From JAOPZW01 sp963803375 (GTDB lineage Bacteria; Actinomycetota; Thermoleophilia; Solirubrobacterales; Solirubrobacteraceae), in contig CAWDMB010000007.1 in NCBI GenBank assembly GCA_963803375.1, positions 62,001 to 126,000 on the forward strand: DNA of 64,000 bases, given 5' to 3'. Of the stretch, positions 32,070 to 40,300 are shown in pieces (the first letter of the stretch is position 1; each line of letters begins with the position of its first letter). A program made the position numbers and the translations under genes. The notes under the pieces were generated by a model, which saw nothing but the letters and a program-made list of their open reading frames with translations, searched no databases and was not told the DNA's origin.

Positions 32070-34052
32070 ATGGAGCATCGCCTGGACGCGCCGGACCGCC
32101 CGTGGATGATGCGCACGTACGCGGGCCACTCGACGGCCGAGCGCTCCAACGCGCTGTATCGCTCGAATCTGGCCAAGGGCCAGACGGGCCTGTCGATCGC
32201 CTTCGACCTGCCGACGCAGACGGGCTACGACCCCGACCACGAGCTCGCGCGCGGCGAGGTCGGCAAGGTCGGCACCCCGATCGCCCACAAGGGCGACATG
32301 CACGCGCTCATGGACGGCATCCCGCTCGACGCGATGAACACGTCGATGACGATCAACGCGACCGCGGCGTGGCTGCTCGCGCTCTACGTCGTCGTCGCCG
32401 AGGAGAACGGCATCGACCCGGCGGCCCTCGAGGGCACGACCCAGAACGACATCATCAAGGAGTTCCTGGCGCGCGGGACCTACGCGTTCCCGCCCGGCCC
32501 CTCGATGCGGCTGACCGCCGACATGGTCGCCTACTCGGTCGAGCACGTCCCGCGCTGGAACCCGGTCAACGTCTGCTCCTACCACCTCCAGGAGGCCGGG
32601 GCCACGCCCGTGCAGGAGATCGCGTACGCGATGAGCAACGCGATCGCGATCCTCGACGCCGTGCGCGAGCGCGTCGACGAGGCGCTCATGCCCACGGTCT
32701 TCGGGCGGATCTCGTTCTTCGTCAACGCGGGCGTGCGCTTCGTCGAGGAGCACGCCAAGTTGCGCGCGATGGCCCAGCTGTGGGCGCAGCTCGGCCGCGA
32801 CCGCTACGGGATCGCCGACGAGCGGCTGTTGCGCTTCCGCTACGGCGTGCAGGTCAACTCGCTCGGGCTCACCGAGTCCCAGCCGGAGAACAACGTCCAG
32901 CGCATCGTCCTCGAGGCACTGGCGGTGACGCTCGGGCGCAGCGTCCGAGCCCGCGCGATCCAGCTGCCGGCCTGGAACGAGGCGCTCGGACTGCCGCGCC
33001 CGTGGGACCAGCAGTGGTCGCTGCGCATCCAGCAGGTCCTGGCCTACGAGACCGACCTGCTCGAGTACCCCGACCTCTTCGAGGGCTCGAAGGTGATGGA
33101 CGGCCTGGTGGCCGAGCTCGTCGACGGCGCGCGGGCCGAGATGGCGGTCGTCGCCGAGCACGGCGGCGCGGTCCGCGGCGTCGACTACATGAAGGCGGCG
33201 CTCGTCGAGTCCCACCGTGGGCGCCTGCGCCGCATCGAGGCCGGCGAGCTGGTCGTCGTGGGCCTGAACCGCTTCACCGAGAGCGAGCCCTCGCCGCTGC
33301 TGGCCGGGGCCGACGGCGGCATCCTGACCGTCGATCCGGCGCTCGAGGCCGAGCAGCGCGCGGCGGTGGCCGCGTGGCGGGCCAACCGCGACGAGGCGGC
33401 AGTGCGCGCGGCGCTCGCGGAGCTCGCGCGGGTGGCGGGCGGCGAGGAGAACATCATGCCGGCGAGCATCGCCGCGGCCCGCGCGGGCGCGACGACCGGC
33501 GAGTGGGCCGGGACGCTGCGCGAGGCCGTCGGCGAGTTCCGGGCGCCGACCGGCGTGGGCGAGGCGGCGGCGGGCCCGGCCGACGAAGACCTCGAAGGGC
33601 TGCGCGAGGAGGTCGACCGCGTCAGCGAGGTGCTCGGGCGGCGGCTGAAGATCCTGGTCGGCAAGCCCGGCCTGGACGGCCACTCCAACGGCGCCGAGCA
33701 GATCGCGGTGCGCGCGCGCGACCTCGGCCTGGACGTCGTCTACGAGGGCATCCGCCTCACGCCCGCGCAGATCGCGGCGAGCGCGCTGCAGGAGGGCGTC
33801 CACGTCGTCGGGCTCTCGATCCTCTCGGGCTCGCATCGCGCGCTCGTCCCCACGGTCGTCGAGGCGCTGCGCTCGAGCGGCGTGGACGTTCCCGTCGTCG
33901 TGGGCGGGATCATCCCCGAGGCCGACGTCGAGCCGTTGCGCGCGGCCGGGGTCGCGGCCGTCTTCACGCCGAAGGACTTCGACCTCACCCGGGTCATGGC
34001 CGACGTCGTGGCGCTCGTGGCGGCCCGTCAGGCGGCCGCCACCGAGGCGTGA
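32070..34052 (+). CDS. ecm: ethylmalonyl-CoA mutase (B12-dependent)
   Basis: 660 residues: a TIM-barrel substrate domain and C-terminal cobalamin domain with DGHSNGAEQIA (the DxHxxG B12 motif) and VVVGGIIPEADVEPL. It isomerises ethylmalonyl-CoA to methylsuccinyl-CoA using adenosylcobalamin. What separates it from methylmalonyl-CoA mutase is the active-site region: instead of the HTNSxDEAxxLP stretch of Mcm it has RARAIQLPAWNEALGLPRPW, as in Ecm (MeaA). It is one chain, not the two-subunit Mcm. Leaderless ATG at 32070. Its stop overlaps the start of meaB. Function as methylmalonyl-CoA mutase is unlikely from the motif. Confidence 0.92.
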   Translation: MEHRLDAPDRPWMMRTYAGHSTAERSNALYRSNLAKGQTGLSIAFDLPTQTGYDPDHELARGEVGKVGTPIAHKGDMHALMDGIPLDAMNTSMTINATAAWLLALYVVVAEENGIDPAALEGTTQNDIIKEFLARGTYAFPPGPSMRLTADMVAYSVEHVPRWNPVNVCSYHLQEAGATPVQEIAYAMSNAIAILDAVRERVDEALMPTVFGRISFFVNAGVRFVEEHAKLRAMAQLWAQLGRDRYGIADERLLRFRYGVQVNSLGLTESQPENNVQRIVLEALAVTLGRSVRARAIQLPAWNEALGLPRPWDQQWSLRIQQVLAYETDLLEYPDLFEGSKVMDGLVAELVDGARAEMAVVAEHGGAVRGVDYMKAALVESHRGRLRRIEAGELVVVGLNRFTESEPSPLLAGADGGILTVDPALEAEQRAAVAAWRANRDEAAVRAALAELARVAGGEENIMPASIAAARAGATTGEWAGTLREAVGEFRAPTGVGEAAAGPADEDLEGLREEVDRVSEVLGRRLKILVGKPGLDGHSNGAEQIAVRARDLGLDVVYEGIRLTPAQIAASALQEGVHVVGLSILSGSHRALVPTVVEALRSSGVDVPVVVGGIIPEADVEPLRAAGVAAVFTPKDFDLTRVMADVVALVAARQAAATEA

Positions 34053-35014
34053 GCAGCGGTCCGAACGGCGCCGAGCTCGGCCGGCGGCTGCGCGACCGCG
34101 ACCTGAGCGCGGCGCCCGCGGTCCTCAACCTCGTCGAGAGCCGCGCCGCCGGAGCACGGGTCGCGACCGAGGCGCTGCTGCGTGCCCTCTCCCCCGCCGC
34201 GCTCGGCGGCGAGGCGCCCGCCCACGTCGTCGGCGTGACCGGGCCCCCGGGCGCCGGGAAGTCGACGCTGCTCGGCGAGCTCGTGCGCGCCTGGCGGGCG
34301 CGCCGGCGCACGGTCGCGGTCCTCGCGGTCGACCCCTCCTCCCGGCGCACGGGCGGCGCGCTGCTCGGCGATCGCGCCCGAATCCCCTTCGACCCGCGCG
34401 ACCGCGGGACGTTCATCCGCTCGACCGCCGCCGCCGGGCGCGTCGGCGGCCTGGCGCCGGCGACACGCGCGGCCGCGCAGGCGCTCGCGGCCGCATTCGA
34501 CGTCGTGGTCGTCGAGACCGTCGGCGTCGGCCAGAGCGAGACCGAGGTCGCCGAGGTCGCCGACACCGTCGCGGTCGTCGTCCAGCCGGGCGCGGGCGAC
34601 GTCCTGCAGTTCCTCAAGGCCGGGATCATGGAGATCCCGGACGTGCTCGTCGTCACGAAGGCCGACCTCGGCGAGGTCGCGCTGCGCGCGCGTCGCGACC
34701 TGCACGCCGCGCTGCGCTCGGTCGGCGCGCGCGCGACCCCCGTGATCGCGGTCTCGGCGGTGGCGCCGGCGAGCGGGATCGACGAGCTCGTGGCCGCGCT
34801 CGCCGCGCACCGCGCCGGGCTCGACCTCCCCGCGCGCCGGCTCGCCGCGCGCCGCGCGAGCGCGGTGGCCGACTTCGCCGCCGAGCACGGCGAGCGCGGC
34901 CTGCGCGCGCTCGGCGGCGGGCGCGCGGCGCTCCGCCGCCTCGGGGGGATCGACCCGGGCGCCGACGTCCCGGCGCTCGTGGCCGCGCTCGAGGCCGAGG
35001 CGGCCGCCAGGTGA
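34049..35014 (+). CDS. meaB: MeaB/ArgK-type GTPase, mutase chaperone
   Basis: 321 residues, G3E-type P-loop GTPase. Walker A GVTGPPGAGKSTLL at about residues 60-73, DPSSRRTGGALLGDR (switch/metal block), VVVVETVGVGQSE (Walker B region) and VVTKADL (base recognition). MeaB protects B12 mutases from inactivation and gates cofactor loading. The GTG start overlaps the ecm stop (GTGA), so stoichiometric production with the mutase is expected. The C-terminal dimerisation part is present. Confidence 0.93.
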   Translation: MSSGPNGAELGRRLRDRDLSAAPAVLNLVESRAAGARVATEALLRALSPAALGGEAPAHVVGVTGPPGAGKSTLLGELVRAWRARRRTVAVLAVDPSSRRTGGALLGDRARIPFDPRDRGTFIRSTAAAGRVGGLAPATRAAAQALAAAFDVVVVETVGVGQSETEVAEVADTVAVVVQPGAGDVLQFLKAGIMEIPDVLVVTKADLGEVALRARRDLHAALRSVGARATPVIAVSAVAPASGIDELVAALAAHRAGLDLPARRLAARRASAVADFAAEHGERGLRALGGGRAALRRLGGIDPGADVPALVAALEAEAAAR

Positions 35015-35163
35015 TCCGGCCGCTCGCGCTGATGCTCGGCGCCTTCGTGCTGGCCACGGTCGTCGCCGAGCTGCTCGGCGCGGCCAACCTCGGGACGGCG
35101 CTGACCTTCGGCCAGCTCGCGTTCGCCGCAACGCTGGTGGCCGTGCTCGTGAAGGGGCCGTAG
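35011..35163 (+). CDS. 50-residue membrane peptide coupled to meaB
   Basis: The GTG at 35011 overlaps the meaB stop (GTGA) and the frame runs to TAG at 35161-35163. The peptide has two hydrophobic segments, ALMLGAFVLATVVAELLGA and LAFAATLVAVLV, joined by a short polar turn, so it should span the membrane twice. I do not recognise it. Overlap with meaB and the clean hydrophobic pattern support translation. A role with the mutase system is only suggested by position. Confidence 0.55.
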   Translation: MIRPLALMLGAFVLATVVAELLGAANLGTALTFGQLAFAATLVAVLVKGP

Positions 35164-35191
35164 GGCGGCCCGGGCGGTCGCTGCGGCCGGG

Positions 35192-35197
35192 TACGCT
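35192..35197 (+). promoter_or_regulatory. -10 element of moaA (leaderless)
   Basis: TACGCT, then 7 nt, then the ATG at 35205. It separates moaA from the ecm-meaB transcription unit. Confidence 0.45.
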
Positions 35198-35204
35198 GAG
35201 GGTC

Positions 35205-36200
35205 ATGACCCGCGAGCAGCTCGTCGACGGCCACGGCCGCGCGATCGGGGACGTGCGGGTCTCCGTCACGGATCGCTGCAACTTCCGCTGCCAGTACTGC
35301 ATGCCCGCCGACGGCCTGCCGTGGCTCGAGCGCGAGGCGGTGCTGAGCTTCGAGGAGATCGAGCGGATCGTGGCACTGCTGGGCGCGATGGGCGTGGGCG
35401 ACGTGCGCCTCACCGGCGGCGAGCCGCTCGTGCGCCGCGACTTCCCGTTGCTGGCCGCGATGCTCGCCGCCGTCGACGGCGTCGGCGAGCTCTCGGTCAC
35501 GACGAACGGCTACCTGCTCGAGCGCGACGCCGAGGCCCTCGTGCGCGCGGGCGTCGCGCGCTTCAACGTCTCGATCGACTCGATCCAGCGCGATCGCTTC
35601 TTCGAGATGACCCGCCGCGACGCGCTTGCACGCGTGCTCGCCGGCCTCGAGCGCCTCGCCTCGTTCCCCGAGGCCCACCCGATCAAGGTCAACGCCGTCG
35701 CCGTGCGCGGCTTCACCGAGGACGAGGTCCTGCCCTTCGCCGCCTTCGCGCGCGAGCGCCCCTACGAGGTGCGCTTCATCGAGTTCATGCCGCTCGACGC
35801 CGACCACGCCTGGACGCCCGACAGCGTCCTCTCCGGCGAGGAGATCCGCGCGGCGATCCACGCCGTCTGGCCGCTCGAGGCCGAGCCGCGCGAGACCCAC
35901 GCGACCGCCCGCGTCTTCCGCTTCGCCGACGGCCGCGGGCGGATCGGGTTCGTCAACCCGGTCTCCGAGCCGTTCTGCGGCGACTGCAACCGCATCCGCC
36001 TGACCGCCGACGGGCGCCTGCGGACGTGCCTGTTCTCGCTGCACGAGACCGACCTGCGCGGGCCGCTGCGCGCCGGCGCGCGCGACGACGACCTCGAGGG
36101 CATCGTTCGCGACGCCGTCTGGCGCAAGGAGCTCAAGCACCACGTCAACGAGCCGGGGTTCGTGCAGCCGGCCCGGACGATGAGCGCGATCGGCGGCTGA
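35205..36200 (+). CDS. moaA: GTP 3',8-cyclase, molybdenum cofactor biosynthesis
   Basis: 331 residues. The radical SAM cluster motif is Cys25, Cys29, Cys32 (TDRCNFRCQYC), the second Fe-S cluster at the C-terminal side is CGDCNRIRLTADGRLRTC (CX2CX13C), and the chain ends in the Gly-Gly tail needed for activity. MoaA with MoaC turns GTP into cyclic pyranopterin monophosphate, the first step of molybdopterin synthesis. No other moa genes lie in the window. ATG at 35205 with a leaderless -10. Confidence 0.95.
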   Translation: MTREQLVDGHGRAIGDVRVSVTDRCNFRCQYCMPADGLPWLEREAVLSFEEIERIVALLGAMGVGDVRLTGGEPLVRRDFPLLAAMLAAVDGVGELSVTTNGYLLERDAEALVRAGVARFNVSIDSIQRDRFFEMTRRDALARVLAGLERLASFPEAHPIKVNAVAVRGFTEDEVLPFAAFARERPYEVRFIEFMPLDADHAWTPDSVLSGEEIRAAIHAVWPLEAEPRETHATARVFRFADGRGRIGFVNPVSEPFCGDCNRIRLTADGRLRTCLFSLHETDLRGPLRAGARDDDLEGIVRDAVWRKELKHHVNEPGFVQPARTMSAIGG

Positions 36201-36318
36201 CCGCGGTCCGCGCACGAGCCGGGCGACGAGCATCGCGGTCAGGCGCTCGGGGCGGTCGAGCGTGAGCGTCCGACCCCGGCCTCGGACTGCGCGATCACGG
36301 CCATGGCCACGGGCGCCA

Positions 36319-36324
36319 TACAAT
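36319..36324 (+). promoter_or_regulatory. -10 element of the zinc-ribbon-like gene (leaderless)
   Basis: TACAAT, 7 nt, ATG at 36332. The same hexamer and spacing occur before ecm. This geometry favours the ATG over the GTG three bases earlier. The 36201-36318 stretch holds no gene I can support. Confidence 0.5.
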
Positions 36325-36331
36325 CACCGTG

Positions 36332-36898
36332 ATGGAGGGTTCCGTCGGCACGAGGTCCTGGTTGCGCTGCTACCGCTGCTGGTCGACCGACCTGGAGGTG
36401 CAGGTCCACTACGAGGGGATCCACAAGGTCGACCCCGAGAACGGCGAGCGCGGCGAGGTCGTCGACGAGCTCCAGGAGGCGATCGTGCAGTGCCTGGAGT
36501 GCATGCACGACCAGCCCCACCTCGGCTTCCGCGACGGCCGCGTCGAGCCGATCGAGGACCGCTGGGAGCGGATGATCGCGGGCACGCCGTGGGTCGCGTC
36601 GTGCACGGTGACCGTCGATGGCGACGAGGTCGAGGCGTGCTCGGGCCCCGAGGCCGGCGACAACCTCTCCTTCGCGGCTTTCGGCGACCACGGCACGCGC
36701 GAGTTCTTCACCCACGTGCGCTTCCACAAGCACGACGACGACGGGACGATCACCGTGCACCTGCTCGTGGAGCTCTACGCGCGCTCGCCCGAGGAGGCCA
36801 CCGAGGTCCTCGAGGACGCCGCGCGCGGTCGCCTGACGCTCACGTCGCTGGCCGAGGAGTCGCGCCCGCCGGCCGCGACCGGCGAGGATCCCCACTGA
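36332..36898 (+). CDS. hypothetical protein with two CxxC pairs
   Basis: 188 residues. Near the N-terminus are CYRCWSTD and, about 40 residues later, CLECMHD, four cysteines that could form a treble-clef or ribbon-type zinc site around residues 13-57. The C-terminal half is acidic with strands (ASCTVTVDGDEVEACSG; TITVHLLVELYA). Not recognised as a named family. Its stop overlaps the CTG start of the truncated hemoglobin, so the two are translationally coupled, suggesting a shared function in redox or oxygen response, which is inference. Confidence 0.7.
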   Translation: MEGSVGTRSWLRCYRCWSTDLEVQVHYEGIHKVDPENGERGEVVDELQEAIVQCLECMHDQPHLGFRDGRVEPIEDRWERMIAGTPWVASCTVTVDGDEVEACSGPEAGDNLSFAAFGDHGTREFFTHVRFHKHDDDGTITVHLLVELYARSPEEATEVLEDAARGRLTLTSLAEESRPPAATGEDPH

Positions 36899-37353
36899 CG
36901 CCGACGCTGTACGAGTGGGCCGGCGGCGCCGAGGCCTTCGAGCGCCTGACCGAGGCCTTCTACCGCCGCGTGCGCGAGGACGACCTGCTGGCCCCGATCT
37001 TCGCCCACATGCCCGAGGACCATCCGCACCACGTCGCCATGTGGCTGGCCGAGGTCTTCGGCGGGCCGTCGCGCTACACCGACGAGCTCGGCGGCTACCA
37101 CCGCATGGTCGCGCACCACCTCGGGCTCGCGATCACCGAGGAGCAGCGCTTCCGCTGGCTCACGCTGATCGCGAAGGCAGCCGACGCCGCGGGGCTGCCC
37201 GACGATCCCGAGTTCCGCTCCGCGTTCCTCGCCTACCTGGAGTGGGGCACGCGCATCGCCCTGCACAACTCCCAGCCGGGCGCGACGCCGCCGCTGCAGG
37301 CCCCGGTCCCTCGCTGGGGCTGGGGCGAGGCGCCGCCCTACCAGCCCGGCTGA
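36895..37353 (+). CDS. truncated hemoglobin, group II (GlbO-like)
   Basis: 152 residues with the 2/2 globin fold: TLYEWAGGAEAFERLTEAFYRRV, then MWLAEVFGGPSRYTDELGGYHRMVAHHLGL containing the proximal histidine region, and a C-terminal helix with LEWGTRIALHNS. Group II globins bind O2 or NO and protect respiration. There is no ATG, GTG or TTG between the upstream overlap and the conserved helix A; CTG at 36895 overlaps the TGA of the preceding gene and has AGGA six bases upstream, so CTG is the likely start. The Pro/Trp-rich tail is unusual. Converges with the giant glutamate dehydrogenase gene. Confidence 0.88.
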   Translation: MTPTLYEWAGGAEAFERLTEAFYRRVREDDLLAPIFAHMPEDHPHHVAMWLAEVFGGPSRYTDELGGYHRMVAHHLGLAITEEQRFRWLTLIAKAADAAGLPDDPEFRSAFLAYLEWGTRIALHNSQPGATPPLQAPVPRWGWGEAPPYQPG

Positions 37354-37356
37354 CGC

Positions 37357-40300
37357 TCAGCGCACGAGGGCCCGCAGCTGGCGCATGGTCAGCGTGACGC
37401 CGGCGAGGTCGGCGCCGCCCTCCACCCCGAGCGAGCGCACGAGCCGCCCGAGGCGCTCGAGCGCCCGCGCGCGGGCGGCCACGAAGCGCGCGACCGCGAC
37501 GTCGACGTCCTCCTCGGGCGCCTCGCGCAACGCCTGCTCGGCGAGCGCCCGGCGCAGCTCGATGACGTCGTCGCGCGCCGCCTGCTGGGCCCAGCGCTGG
37601 GTCCGGGTGCCGACCGGCAGACCCTCGATCTCGCCCTCGAGCCACTCGAGCCGCAGCGCGTCGCCGACGGCCGCGAACGCCCGCGCGGTGTCCCGCGCCT
37701 CGCGGCCGGTGGCCGCGGCGACGGCCAGGACGTCGGGGACGTGCACGAGCCGGCGCCCGAAGGCATGGTCGCGGGCGAGCTCGGCCGGCACGCCGACCTG
37801 CTCCAGCTCGGCGGCGGCCCGCTCGCCCGCCTCGCGCCACCGCGCCGAGCCGAGCTGCGGCAGCGCCGTCCGCAGCCGCTCGAACCCCTCGCGCCCGGCG
37901 GCGATCGTCGACTGCAGCGGCTCGCCGGCGTCGTGGGCCAGATACCAGCGGGCCAGGCCCTCGACGAGCCAGTCCAGCCGGTCCATGAGCCGCCACTGCA
38001 CGCTGCGCTCCACGCTGCGGTCGAGGTGCTCGACGGCCTCCCAGCGGCGGTTGGCGTCGATGACGTCGCTGGCGATGCGGAAGGCGCGCACGACCGCGGG
38101 CGCCTCGGCCCCGCGCTCGGCCATCAGGCGCGAGACGAACGTCGGCCCGAGCGCGTTGACGACGCCGTTGGCCAGCAGCGTGGCCACGAGCTCGCGCCGC
38201 AGCGGGTGCTCGGCCAGCAGCGGCGCGAAGCGCTCGACGACGGCAGGGGGGAAGTAGCCGCGCAGGTCGCGCTCGAACCACGGATCGTCGGGCAGCTCGG
38301 ACTCCAGCAGCACGCCGGTGAGCGCCCGCTTGCCGTCGGCGAGCAGGACGGCGAGCTCGGGGCGCTCGAGCCCTTCGCCCACGCGCCGGCGCTCGGCCAT
38401 CTCCTCGACGCCCGGGAGCGGCTCGACCGCGCGGTCGATGAGCCCCGCGCCCTCGAGCGCCTGCATCAGGTCCTCGTACGCGAACATCCGGCTCGCCGAC
38501 GCGCGGACCTCCTGGGCGAGGATCTGGGCCTGCAGGAACGAGTCGTAGAGAACGTGCTGGGCGACGTCCTCGGTGACCTCGCGCAACAGCGCGGCGCGTC
38601 CCTCGGCGTCGAGCTCGCCGCGGCGGACCGCGAGGTCGAGGAGGATCTTGAGGTTGACCTCGTGGTCGGAGCAGTCCACCCCGGCCGAGTTGTCGATGAA
38701 GTCGGCGAAGACCAGACCGCCGGCGCGCGCGAACTCGATCCGCGCGCGCTGCGTGAGCCCGAGGTTGCCGCCCTCGGTCACGATCTTGGCGCGCAGCTGC
38801 GAGGCGTCGACGCGGAGCGCGTCGCTCGAGCGGTCCTGGGCGTCGGCGTCGCTCTCGGTGGAGGCCTTGACGACCGTCCCGATCCCGCCGTTCCACAGCA
38901 CCTCCACCGGGGCGCGGAGGATCGCCCGGATGACCTCGGTCGGATCCAGCGGACCGTCCGCCTCGATCCCCAGCGCGGACCGCGCCGGCTCGGAGAGCGT
39001 GATCGCCTTCGCCGTGCGCGGCCAGACCCCGCCGCCCTCGGAGAGCACGTCGCGGTCGTAGTCGTCCCAGCTCGAGCGCTCGAGCTCGAAGAGCCGACGG
39101 CGCTCGGCGAACGACGCCCTCGGGTCGGGGTCGGGATCGACGAAGACGTGGCGGTGGTCGTAGGCGGCGACGAGCTTGATGCGGTCGCTCAGCAGCATGC
39201 CGTTGCCGAAGACGTCGCCCGACATGTCGCCGATGCCGACGGCGGTGAAGACGTCGACGGAGGGGTCGCGGTCGCGGTCGCGGAAGTGCCGGCGCAGCGA
39301 CTCCCACGCGCCGCGCGCGGTGATCCCGAGCGCCTTGTGGTCGTAGCCGTTCGAGCCCCCGGAGGCGAACGCATCGCCCAGCCAGAAGCCGTAGCGCGCG
39401 GCGATCCGGTTCGCCGTGTCGGAGAAGGTCGCCGTGCCCTTGTCGGCGGCCACGACGAGGTAGGTGTCGTCGTCGTCGAGCACGCGCACGCCCTCGGGGT
39501 GCACGACGTCGCCGTCGACGAGGTTGTCGGTGAGGTCGAGCAGCCCCGAGACGTAGACGACGTACTGGCGCTCGACCTCCGCGCGCAGCTGCGCCGGATC
39601 GGCCGGCGCCCGGCGCAGGTAGAAGCCGCCCTTGGCCCCGTCGGGGACGATGACCGCGTTCTTGGTCATCTGCGCGCGCATCAGGCCGAAGACCTCCGTG
39701 CGGTAGTCCATCCGGTCCGACCAGCGCAGGCCGCCGCGCGCGATCCGGCCCCCGCGCAGGTGGATGCCCTCGACCTCCGGCGCGTGGACGTAGATCTCGA
39801 ACAGCGGGGGCGGCTGCGGGATCGCCGGGACCTCGGCCGAGCGCAGCTTGAAGGCCAGCGCGCGGCGCCCGCGGCGGAACGCGTTCGTGCGGACGGTCGC
39901 CTCGACGAGCCCGAGCTGGTTGCGCAGGATGCGGTCGTGGTCGAGCGACGGCACCGCCTCCAGGTCGGCGAGGATCTCCTCGCGCAGCGCGCGCTCGGCG
40001 TCCTCGTCGCGCGGGCGCGACGGGTCGAAGCGCCGCTCGAAGAGGGCCATCATCTTCGCGGTGATCGGGGCGTTGGCCGTCAGCACGTCGTGCTGGTAGC
40101 CCTCCGTGAAGCGCGAGCCGATGCGCTGGCGGTAGCGGCGGTACGCGCGCAGGATCGAGAGGCGCGGCCAGTCCAGGCCGGCGCTGACGACGAGCCGGTT
40201 CAGGGCGTCCGACTCCGCCTCGCCGCGCCAGACGGCGGCGATCGTCGCGGCCACCCGTGGGCCGACCGCCTCGCAGTCCAGCGGCGCGTCGCCGGGGCCG

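Noticed and set aside
32070..34052. Methylmalonyl-CoA mutase as the identity of the B12 mutase
   Set aside because: The HTNSxDEA active-site segment of Mcm is absent and the Ecm-type QLPAWNEALGLPRPW is present; ccr is nearby.
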